Positions 46,159 to 57,100 of a stretch of 64,000 nucleotides of DNA are shown here, piece after piece. Below the pieces are notes generated by a model. That model was not told the DNA's origin. It did no database searches and saw nothing but the letters and a program-made list of their open reading frames with translations. The stretch comes from Strongylocentrotus droebachiensis (lineage: Eukaryota > Echinodermata > Echinoidea > Camarodonta > Strongylocentrotidae): assembly GCA_035222895.1 (NCBI GenBank), contig JAVYIG010000061.1:524501-588500 (forward strand), read 5' to 3'. Made by a program: the position numbers and the translations under genes. How positions within the stretch are numbered: position 1 is the stretch's first letter; every line of letters starts with the position of its first letter.

Positions 46159-48470
46159 ATAATAATATGATCCACCTATATGTATATCCATATTCATTGT
46201 AGCCCGGCTTCACATGGGCTACATTTTGTAAACGAAAAGTTTTTCATATTGTAATTTATTGTTAGAGGTTTGCCTGACAAAGCAACAGCTTACATACATG
46301 TGTAAATATTGCTGTTAATCTCAACGTAGTAAGTCCACGTATTCTATGAAGATATTGAAGTTAAGTTGTATTTCACTCCTATGTAGGTATTATATAATTA
46401 TTTCGGCAATTGTAATTCATTGAAATTCACTGAAATATGTCTGGCTACAAGAATAAATGCAAATGCATTTTTCATAATCTATATGATATCGTTCAATATG
46501 TTATTTCTTCTAAACATGTTTAAAGTTAGCTAGTATTGTAGTAAGACTAAAGATCGTGCAGAACGCTAATCACCTTACCAGGTTTTTGTTTCGTTGTATA
46601 TTTGTTGTCAAGCATGTAAACATATCAAACTTCTGATTACAAGGACAATAAATAAACGTGAATTCAATTAAAATGAGCGAAATGTAATGCTGTTCAAATG
46701 TCAGAGATTTGTGTGGTTTTGTTCCTTACACACGATCACTCGGGCCTTCGAAAAGGTCATATAATTTTTTTTTAAATTTCAATATAGTTATTGAAAATTC
46801 AATACAAATCATGTTTGGATTTACATAGTAGATCATTGTACTCTCTCGGACTGTCGTACTACCCCATCTAGCGGCGATAAAACGTCAGTCTGATGATGCT
46901 GCAGCACCGAGTTGGCGAAAGTCCCACAGGTAAAACAACCTTTTTGATTGTGAAACTATGCAAATTCAATCTTTGACATCATCTTATTCTACTCACATTT
47001 CAACGGGTTATGGGCAAGGTTTAATATTACAATTATCTTCGGTTGTTTCTTTCGAAATCCTTTGTGATTATGTTTGATAGAAAGACATTTACAAAGTGAA
47101 TGGGCACCCCGAATGCGATCACTTCGTCAAGCTCTTCTTTTTGTTTTGATGCTGGTTGCTGTTGTTGTTGTTGTTGTTCTTCTTCTTCTACTTCTTTCTT
47201 CTTCTTCTAATTATATATATGATATATTAAATACGTGAAACAAAGTACGACTGCATGACAAATTACAACGCAAAAGCCATTCGTTTTCTAGGTAATGCCA
47301 ATCGACTCTCTCAGAAATTTATTACACACTCTTTAGGCACAAAAAATGTAACAAAGGCAAGATATGATACCACCAACGAAACAAACAATCTTTCTATACA
47401 ATGAGGAAAATAAATACTTTTTAAGAAGACGATCAACTAAACAGTACGTTTAATGTGGTGTGAAGGAATATCAATCCATTCGGATCAACAGTTTAATCAT
47501 TAGCGGAGATTAAGAGAAAAATTATATATGAAAAGCCTTGAATAAGAAAAAGGAAGTAATAATAATAATACTATTACTACTACTACTACTACTAATAATA
47601 ATAATAGTAACAATAACGATAATAATAAAGATAATAAAGATGCCCGAAAAGAAAACGAAATAAATGTATTATGGAGAATTATGATGAGGAAACTTGTCGC
47701 TTGGAAACGATGTTCTGAGAAACAGAGAGATCTTCACACTTTTCAAAGGTTATTTCTTTCTTTTTCTCGCAGGAACAGTGACTAATCGGGAGGGGAACGA
47801 CACAATGAGCGCAACCTCAGGTCAAAGAACACTTTCCCTCTTTTCATAAGTTGTTAACAATACTTTGTTACCAAATTATGGGACTCTGGAAAGGGTAAAT
47901 CTCTCATTTCGGGGGCATCTCGTTTTGGGGGCCCGTTACAGAATTGTTGTGCGTAAACAAATGTGGCTGGTCAAAGAAAAAAGAAAGAAAGAAAGAAAGG
48001 AAAAAAGAAAAAATGAAAAGAAAGAAGGAAGAAGAACAGAACCAAAAATAAGAACAATATGAATAAGAAGAAGCATAAAAGGAAAGGGAATGAGAGAATA
48101 AAGAGACGACAGAGAAGAAAACGAAGAAGCGGGAAAAACAGAAGCCATTGAGGAATATATCTGCTGAAACCCTACAAAACTCTCGTATAAGCCTAACTTC
48201 AAGCGTTATATTCATAATGAACTTTAAATCTATCAATTTAGTAGTACACCAGCTAATAAGCGGTAGTATTGCATTCTTTTGTAATGAAATAATTCAAACT
48301 ATGATAACATATTACTTTCATAGTACCTCCAAAGGTTCTAGGAAAAATATAGTTCAATTGTAATCCAATATAAATTAGTTTTAAGTAAAAAACATAGTTG
48401 AATCTTGTCAAAAGATAGAGAAATACAATTAAAAACATTTAAATAAAAATAATGAAAAAAAAAGAAGAAG
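46159..48470. other. Unassigned sequence with simple repeats
   Basis: Contains TTG/TTC triplets (about 47,155-47,215), TAA/TAC triplets (about 47,556-47,640) and an AAAG-rich block (47,980-48,130). A possible splice donor (CCCACAG|GTAAAA) near 46,929 follows a modestly CpG-containing patch but is not supported further. Confidence 0.45.
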
Positions 48471-49088
48471 GAAAGTGATAAAAAAAAAAATCATTTTCTT
48501 GATTAGATCATAATATTCAATCACATCTTTTTAAAAATTACGTAATTGTTAATTCTCCTTTTGAAGTGAAATAAGGGAAAAAAAATCGACAAAATACGAT
48601 CAGAAAACTAAAATTTGATAGAGGATTACATCACATTTAAACAGATGGATATAAATAAACGAATGATATTATTAACAGATAAAGTTTGACGTTCTATGGT
48701 TAAAAGTATGAATGTACATAGTACACGAGTGTATAAAATATTCAACATCATAAACCTTCATATACATATTTGTGCAATGTAATTCACGAGAGACTCGCGG
48801 CTATACAAAGAAATATCAATAACACACCTCTTAAAAATAACGATTGTTATAATAATATATAGATATAGTTTATCTACAATGTACACATATTTTCTGCATA
48901 TGTCAGTTGATCGTATTATTCACACATTCTGAAGAAGTATGAAATATTTTATTGACACATATATAACATCGCCTGACTATGTCCTTGCCGAAAAGCGGAA
49001 ACAAAAGAAAAAAAACAACAACAAAACGTTCTAAAACTTCTCAAAAAATTCTGCAATTCAAGTTGGAGCGTTGATATCTCTCTTGTTA
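48471..49088. other. Unassigned AT-rich sequence
   Basis: A-rich runs and no recognisable gene or element. Confidence 0.4.
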
Positions 49089-49089
49089 C

Positions 49090-49299
49090 TGCAGTCAAAC
49101 CTGCTTTAGCGACCACCTGTATAGAAAGACCAACTCTCTACAAAGACCTATTGTTTTGTTTCTCTTGAAAATAGTTTCTCATTGAAACGTGTACTAAAGG
49201 AACCTGTACATAAAGACCACCTGCCTAGAAAGACCACCTGCCTAGAAAGACCACTTTTCTTGTCTCCCTTGGTAGTCTCTATAGACAGATTTCACTGCA
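49090..49299. mobile_element. Small TIR element, about 210 bp
   Basis: Begins TGCAGTCAAACCTG and ends CAGATTTCACTGCA. The inside has direct copies of CCTAGAAAGACCACCTG. A related piece, with AGACAGGTGGTCTTTGTA and AAAGCAGGTTAGACTGTA, lies at about 55,650-55,713 inside the cyclase gene. Confidence 0.7.
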
Positions 49300-50048
49300 T
49301 ATCATATTTGACGTCGTCATCGTTAAAAAACCTGTTTATCCCCTTTTACAATTTTGCTTCACTTTTTAATAAATATTTAAACTGGAATGTGTAGCACACC
49401 TGCATATTTGACTACGGACAATCACAATGCATTTTGCAACATTTCATTTCTGAGATCACCTCATATTTAGGTGTACTGCACATTACGTAATTAAATGTTT
49501 GTTGATGAAACCAACAACTAGCATCATAGTGCAGCAACAACAATATGAACTCTCGAACTTGAATTGCAGAATCTTTTTTTTAGGGTCTTAGTAACAAATA
49601 CAAATAAATTCACAACACCTCAACATCAAAATATTTTCTTTCCGAAACGAAATGTCCATCTAAATATCATGTGCGTTTGCGTCGGAAATTTATAATTTAC
49701 ATCCTATTCTCCTTATCCCAGCTTCATCAGAAATACAGAGCCTAAAAGTTGTCCAGCAACCCTATTCAAATATATTAAACATATTATCATTTATCGAAAT
49801 GGCAAGTTGAGACAAAACTTGCATGCGGGGGTACTTGACCACCTGACTACCACAGTTACAGCGGAGCAAAGGAGTACCTCAAATTGATCAGCGGTCCTGA
49901 ACTCTTTCAGGACAAGCATTCACCATTTTATGGTTTGGCTCAATTACTTTGGATTCAGAGCCCTATCAATATGCCAGATGGATGAGTAGAAAGGGCATAA
50001 ATATCTGGCAACACTAAGTCATGGGGGGGGGGGGGGCTTTATGGCAAT
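49300..50048. other. Unassigned sequence ending in a poly-G tract
   Basis: No gene. A G tract of about 14 lies near 50,022-50,036. Confidence 0.4.
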
Positions 50049-50427
50049 AAGGACTTTTAGATTTGCATAACGACAACGTACACACTAACAAATAATAATA
50101 CAAATTTGCACCCTATATGGTGCAGATCGCTGCTACAATAGCAGCCACCTATAGGGTGCAATTTTGCAGACTTTGCACCCTTAGAGGTGCAAAAGAGCAC
50201 TCTTAGGGGTGCAAACGAGCACCCTTAGGGGTGCAGACCGCTGCTACAATAGCAGCCATGTATTGCAGACTTGCACCCTATAGGTGGCTGCTATTGTAGC
50301 AGCGATCTGCACCCCAAATGTACCCCTATTTCTTAGTGTGTAGATTGCTACGATCGACGTCCTTTTAATGCACTGCCTTGTAAGGACGTCACACGTATCA
50401 GTCCACGCAAATCTAAAAGTCCCTATA
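50049..50427. mobile_element. TIR element, family B, interrupted by a nested element
   Basis: Left end AAGGACTTTTAGATTTGC and right end GCAAATCTAAAAGTCC. The interior GATTGCTACGATCGACGTCC matches the uninterrupted copy at 40,782-40,901. Position 50,081-50,340 is a later insertion. Confidence 0.9.
50081..50340. mobile_element. Nested element with TA target duplication, 260 bp
   Basis: Begins CACACTAACAAATA and ends TATTTCTTAGTGTG, with TA on each side (50,079-50,080 and 50,341-50,342). Removing it plus one TA restores the host element as seen at 40,782-40,901. TA duplication fits Tc1/mariner-type mobilisation. The interior is built of palindromic GCACCCT and CTGCTACAATAGCAG blocks. Confidence 0.92.
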
Positions 50428-50428
50428 G

Positions 50429-50594
50429 TAAGGACCTTTAGATTTACACGACGAGAGCGTGGACTCCCGCGTGTGACATTGTGTTAAGGCACTGGGCCGT
50501 GCCCGGCAGTGCCTTAAAATGACGTCACATTATCTTTAAAGGATGTCACACGTGCCGGTCCACGTTCTCGTCGTGTAAATCTCAAAGTCCCTAA
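50429..50594. mobile_element. Small TIR element, family B relative, about 165 bp
   Basis: Left end TAAGGACCTTTAGATTTACA and right end TGTAAATCTCAAAGTCCCTA, with extended pairing through ACGAGAGCGTGGAC/GTCCACGTTCTCGT. It abuts the preceding family B copy. Confidence 0.85.
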
Positions 50595-52545
50595 TATTGT
50601 GTTTGATGCCAGGAATTTTGAAAAATGAGAATATGCTTTAAAATCGTTGAAATGGCAAGACAGTGAGAGTTTCAAAATCATTTTTTTTCGACAGAAATTA
50701 ACCATACACAACTTTACGAAAAGTTTACATTTCCTTAGAACAATGTAACAATCAAATGAAATAAAAAATAAAAACACATTTTATTGTTGCAGATTATAAG
50801 AACAACATGTGATCAATACAGCCATGTAAAAATCCCTGTCCTGGATCTTACCATTTCAAAAAATATCCAAACCCAAAGTGGTAACCCACTATTTACGCTT
50901 ATTACTTTCATTCTAAATGGTAGGTGTCCGGGGTCATTTTACGCCACGATGTAGCTGTCCGGATAGTACAGGATACCAAAAATATCTATAGTATAAATTG
51001 ACCTGCTTTGAATAAATGAACTATAATAATCAAAAATCACCTATATAGCATATCGGGTTCGGATTTATCAGCGGACAAGTTCACGTTATTTTGTTAAAAC
51101 AATCGTCTCATTTGTATTACAACACGAATCTGCTGGACAAACAAGTCCGATCCAAGTATGTTTGTTTACCTCGAATCTTTTCAGAAAGAAAATTAGACAC
51201 AATACAAATCGTCTACATTATCAACGTATAATATTTCTTCTCATATAAAAACTAGAAAATATCTGAAAACTTTTTTTTCACACACAATCAAATATCTATA
51301 CAATGCTGAGCAATATACAGCCTTTAATAGCTGAACAAACAATATTTCGTATTCGGGTCGCCACATGGCCACATACATTTATCAAAAACCGCAGATAGAC
51401 AGGCATTTGATTTACAAATGCACACGGATTGCATTTAAGAGTAATGTGGTTATTACCAAGGTTTTTATTTAACGACCCTGACAAAAGTTTGCAAACTAAA
51501 AGTAAATTGATAAACGTAATTTAAGATATGCTAGCACAGAGAGAAGAACAAACCTTACATACACAACAATTGGGAATATCATACAGGTGAAAATGGCGAA
51601 CGTTTTTAGAAGAAATTATTATACATGTACATAAATAAATCTGTTACAAGTGTGACAATCACATCTGATGGAAAAGATAAACATTCGTAATTTCCAGCGC
51701 CACATTGGTAAGAAATCTTTGATCTTTGACTGGGAAATTAGATGTAGATATTTAATGAATATTTTACAATTTCATATTTGGTCTTAAAATATTTATTGAT
51801 ATTCTTCGTACTCCATCTTTAATTTTTTTTTAAATCACATTTTACTTCATGTATTTTATTTTGCTATTATTTTCCGTAATATCACCTATTTCCAAGTCTT
51901 TAGATATCTAAAACGGCAATGAAAATTGATAAGCAGTCATGGAAACTCGGATGAAATATTTGCTGCAACCACAATAAAACAAACATGATTACCCATTAAA
52001 AACAAACAATTCATGATTTACTTGTGGAAATACATTCAAATTATATATTTTATGTTCCACTAACATCTTACAAAAACTATTAACACGATACGCCTGAGAT
52101 AACGTAGTATAAGGAGCAAGCCCAGATTTGGAGGACAAAAAATGTCCCCGTTATTAAACGAGACATGTAACACGCGTGGCTCCTAAGTCATGTTGCTCGC
52201 TGCGGCGCTGCAGATTTATAGCATATTTGTGATTTGTACGATCTGGCCTATTCTTAAACCAGAAATATGAAGAATCATACGGTGCATGTATTAGAAATTA
52301 GAATATTTCGTCTACTGAAATCATAGTCATCACATATTTTATTCTGAGATGTTCAGATTTACCAAACGTTTATACGCTTATTTTTTTCTGTTTTTTGCTT
52401 CAGATGAATTTGATTTACTTAGTCAAGTCTGCTTATGTTCTTATGCAGCGGCAAATCGAACAGCCTGGTTGAAAGGATAGGTCAATAGACCCCGATGAAG
52501 CACTTGCGTAGTTCACGGGGGACAGACATTGTCCTCCAGAAATGT
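50595..52545. other. Unassigned AT-rich sequence
   Basis: No supported gene, RNA or repeat family. Short chance open frames only. Confidence 0.4.
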
Positions 52546-52548
52546 ATG

Positions 52549-52957
52549 TCTCAGCCCCGGCCCCCCACTCAGAGGTCGGAATGACCGCATGCGTGTTGCC
52601 AAAATGTCCGGTAAAGGGGTACTTTTCGTGCGACAAAGTCCGGCCCGAGAATTGTAAAAAAAGGGGTGTATTTGACTTTTCACCCGGAGATTTCTTTAAA
52701 AAGGGGGTGTTTTTTTTTTTTTTCTCTCATCTCTTTGGACTCCTGAGAAATTATTCCGAATTTAGGGGGGTACATTGAGCATTTTTCCTGATTTAGGGGG
52801 GTCTCCAAGGCAGGAAAAGCCCGCGAAAAGCCCGCGAAAGAGGGGTTCGGAAATGTTGGCAGTCCTCAGATAGGGGGTGCTTTCAAAAAGAGGGTACGAG
52901 CATATGCGTACCCTAAATAACACTGAGTGGGGGGGGGGGGGGCGGGGTCTCAGCATA
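52549..52957. mobile_element. Element with C/G-rich inverted ends, about 400 bp
   Basis: The left end contains CCCCCCACTCAGAG and the right end CACTGAGTGGGGGGG, extended by CTCAGCCCC/GGGGTCTCAG. The interior is full of AGGGGGG and AAAAGGGG runs. Open frames across it on both strands are repeat-derived. Confidence 0.7.
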
Positions 52958-53297
52958 GGTCTATGGTCTCAGTGACTCGTGATCTAGGGGTCTGACAAGG
53001 CAAACAGTCCTTTGACAAGTTTGACGTCGCTCTAACCATAGACCTACCACCAACTGGACATTCATCGAAGCGTTTGGGCTGAAAAGATGATAGTCACCGC
53101 GCGTAATCTGATCGCAGAATGCGACAGCTGAGAAGTCTCGCGAGGTCTATGCTCTAACTTAAGTGAAAAGTGAATTATTTTCTCTCTATAAACAGAGAAG
53201 AATCGTTTTGATCGAAATTTTAAAATGTTTCTTTACAAACCAACGTGGCCTCTGGAATAGAAAAATCCTCTGTTTTCGACTCACATTTTTTTTTGTG

Positions 53298-53345
53298 AGG
53301 GGGGGGGGGGGGGGTGCGTGGTTAGAGAGAGAGAGAGAGAGAGTA
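53298..53345. repeat. Poly-G and GA tract
   Basis: A G tract of roughly 18 followed by a GA array, just 3' of the cyclase gene. Confidence 0.9.
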
Positions 53346-53599
53346 GTTTTAGTGACATAGAAGATAAGTATCATGCACAGAGTAGAGAAGCATACGCCCT
53401 CTCCTGTTTGAAAAAAGGCCTCGAAAAGCTGCACTGCTTCTAGTGTACCATCTTCAGGCTGACCTGTTCACAGGGTGTTCCAACATATTGTGATCTAGAG
53501 ACATTCCGTAACTCCTTCCTGAGGTGTTTCCGCCCCTGTCTATGAAATGTCATTGTAAAGATAGCTATCATACACTTAGGAGCGTTCCAGCCAGCCACC

Positions 53600-54140
53600 T
53601 TATAGAAGACAGCATGCAGAGCTGTGGGCGACGTCAGCCTGTCCTTTACCCCTTTCCACACCCCCAACAAATCTTTCAGGCTCGGCTCCGTTTCCTAGTG
53701 TTCTCTTCTCGCCCATCCCGTGGGAGTTCGTTTCAATTTCTTTGACGAGATCATCATCGACAGTCCCCACCTCCTCCGTCTGGACTTCCCTGCTGCAAAA
53801 AGAGACCTTCCGTTGACATGTACAAACCGTCATCGGGGGATTCTCTGTAATTGAGTCAACGATAGAGGGCGTCACAGGTACATACCCCATGAAGATGCTT
53901 GCCTTGCTGTCACGCCGTACGATGCTGAGGCAGTCGCCGCCACTACATGGTTTGATTGTCTCTGTAGAGGACATACTGAGCTTGTCGGAGCTGTCGTTGG
54001 GGGCAAGGCTGGCTCGTAGTGCCTGAGAGGCTGGGCCATGGTCCAGGAACTCAGCTGCGATGACAGGTGAGTAGGACCTCGAGTTCGCTGAAACACTCCG
54101 CGGCTCGCCTTCCAACGCCATACGTGAACCGGCTACACTC
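53600..54140 (-). CDS. Guanylate cyclase last exon (tail with CaaX motif)
   Basis: Acceptor GTTGGTAG|GAG completes Arg. The exon gives 179 residues rich in Ser, Asp and Glu, with CSGGDC and CTCQRK cysteine clusters, ending SSACCLL and TAA. No domain is recognised in the tail. It rests on a clean acceptor, correct phase and an uninterrupted frame. Confidence 0.82.
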
Positions 54141-57100
54141 CTACCAACAGAGAAACAGAGATATGTATGTAACATTTCTGTCATTGCCCAAGATGGTTGA
54201 GAATAATATTGTGTACTACAGCTCAAGAAACAGAGGTTTGAAATTGCATCCCCAAACAGTATACTGTTTAGGGATGATATGATAGCTGTAGGATGCAAAT
54301 CAGAGCCTTCAAAATGCGCACCCTTGACAAAGCTAAAATTAGACGAGGGCGTTAAGTAAGAATTCTACCTAAACATGTTTAATCCTTCGAATGCTTGACG
54401 ATAATTTCCTGGTGAGAACAAAAACGCTCCATGGATTATCGTTTTGTTTCTTCTGTTAAAAAAACACACCTATTTATCGTAGTCAGGAAAAACACATATC
54501 GCAGAACATGATCCGGCTCGGAATGACGCATGATGGGTAAAAACAGTAGTCTACGCCGCCTAGACACGACTTATACCTGACCCCAAAAACCGCGATTAGA
54601 ATGGCAAGAAATCTGCCTACTTCTCTGCACGTTTTGTACTTGATTAAATGACTTTCTTCTCCAAATCAGAAGTGATAAGAATCGTGACGGAAACTAGGTG
54701 AAATATTAAAGCCCCACTGCACTACTCATAGCTACCTGTGCCCTCTATACAGCCAATAATGCCTAAGCGGTACCCGTTGATCCCGCATGATGCCATTTTC
54801 TTATGTTAATTGAGAGCTGATTTGATGAGATAACCACCTGCCAGTGACCTTGCAGGGAGGTCTAATCCCTCCATGCCAAACCAGTGCAGAGGGGCTTAAC
54901 AATCATGACCTTTACCTTCGTAACACCGGCGAGGAGTCGATGGAGGAATTTCGAGACCGAGATGCTGCCTTCTCCTCTAGCGCCAGGTTCATCGGAGAGC
55001 TCATCCTAGGATCCCTCGTCTTTCCATGTAGCCAGTAGGTCTTCATCGAACCTTTGCCCTACACGTGACGTCATAATGAAATCGATAAGACATGCGACGT
55101 AATGATGACGTAGATCAGAAATACTTTATGATACATTTTCTAAAGTAAAGTACTTTATTCAAACCGACATGAGACACATGTTTATCATTCTACTACCGGT
55201 GCGTCTATGATTTATGCTAATTTTCCTCTTTTTTTCAGTTTCGAACACAAAACCAAACAATGAAGTTTACTATTATCATGGTTGTAGGCCATATATAACC
55301 CACAACTTTTTTAACATGCCAAATTATAAGATACAGTAATACTCTCGAAAATATTTTGCTTAAATATATGACTGAAATTTTAATTACCCTAATATATTGG
55401 AGGTGCCATCCTTTACTTCAGAAAGCAGGCCGTTGTTGTAGATTGGCTTTGTCAGTAAAAAGAAAATATGAATCTCCTTGTTCCAACTTTCACGTTTTTC
55501 ATCAAATTTTGCTCATATTGCTTCAACCAATGATACTGCCACTGACCACTTCATGGTTATAGCCCCATTAGAATAAACGTTGTTCTCCCTGAGGGGTCAT
55601 GTCATCACTCATTGGCCCCTCATTATACATGGCTACCAAAACAAGGCACTCGTTTGATCTTTGTAGACAGGTGGTCTTTGTAAACATGTAGTCACTAAAG
55701 CAGGTTAGACTGTACCTTTACATTTGTCGAACCCCTTTCCTTTATATTGTAGTATCCACCCCACTGATCTAGCTTCATCTTGTTAATGGACACTTGTTTA
55801 GTGCCCTGGTAGTGATTCTAACCCCATGCCATGTGCTTCACAGGCCTTGGTCCTACCCACTAGAAAATGACGTTCTTGACTGTACCTTTACGTTTGTCGA
55901 GCCCCTCTCTTCTATGTTGTAGTATCCTTCCCACTGATCTAGCTTCTTCTTGGTGGTCTCACTCATGTGAATCTTTAGTGCTTCTCCTGTAGATTCCATC
56001 CTTGAAGCCGTGTTGACAGTATCACCGAAGAGACAGTACCGAGGCATCTTTAGACCAACCACACCGGCCACAACCATACCGGTATGGATACCTACAACGC
56101 AACAAACATATTCCGTAATTGCAGATTAGTTGTGTGGCGTGACACAAAAAAGGAATTTTCTTTGAATGCCTTCACGTTCCAAATTGGATAGATGGGGAAA
56201 ACATTGATGTCACGTGTATGCTGTTTATAAATTGATCAATACATATTGAGACCGATGACACCGGTGACCATCCTACCTGTATGAATACCTGCAAAGCAAC
56301 GAGTAGTGTAAATTTTCATCGATTGAAATTTGTCATGACTTAAAGGTAGTGTATCCCTTTTGCAGCCAACATCACATTCTGTAGAATTTTGCAGGAATTA
56401 TGAATATGTCACATATGTCCTATCTGTGAAAATTCAAATTATGCAAGGAATTCCGCTTATTTTCTAGAGTTCACTGTCAGACACTATTGAGTGACTGACT
56501 GACTTCTTTTTTTCTTTGGTAATAACATACATAACATATATAACAATAACCCACTTCTTGTAATAGCCAAAATTAAACTGATTGAATGTTTGCGCAGCAT
56601 AAAACGTACGACCAATCGATTGCAATTCCTAAATTCGTTTCGACGACTAGCGGTCGTTATTTTCCCACAAAAAGACATTTTCAAGCCCTTTCGTTTTGAG
56701 TTAAGTTCTAAATTAGTATTATCATTAAAATGCAGTTGGAATTTAACCTTTTTTCTTTTAAGGCCTGCAAATGGAATATAGTACCCTTACAGAGCATATG
56801 AAGATCCTGATTATGTGGAACAATATGTGAACTTACCACTTTTCATTCTAATGTGACAGACTATCATACTTGCAATCCCACATGAAAATGAATTATCTTT
56901 ATTAAACTTCGCCCCTATTCCAAATGACGCTATTATCAAGAAAATTATCTTAAATAGTTTGGACCAATTTCGATGCCACGTGGTACGCGCAGTCCCAATA
57001 CCTTTCGGTCACAATAATGATCTCAAAATAAAGCCCTATACTTGTTTTAATGTGTATTTTCTTCAACTATGAAAGCCCATTAGAAAAACAAAATTAAGTA

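Noticed and set aside
52433..52956. Overlapping Pro/Gly-rich frames
   Set aside because: They arise from G-run rich sequence of a TIR element.
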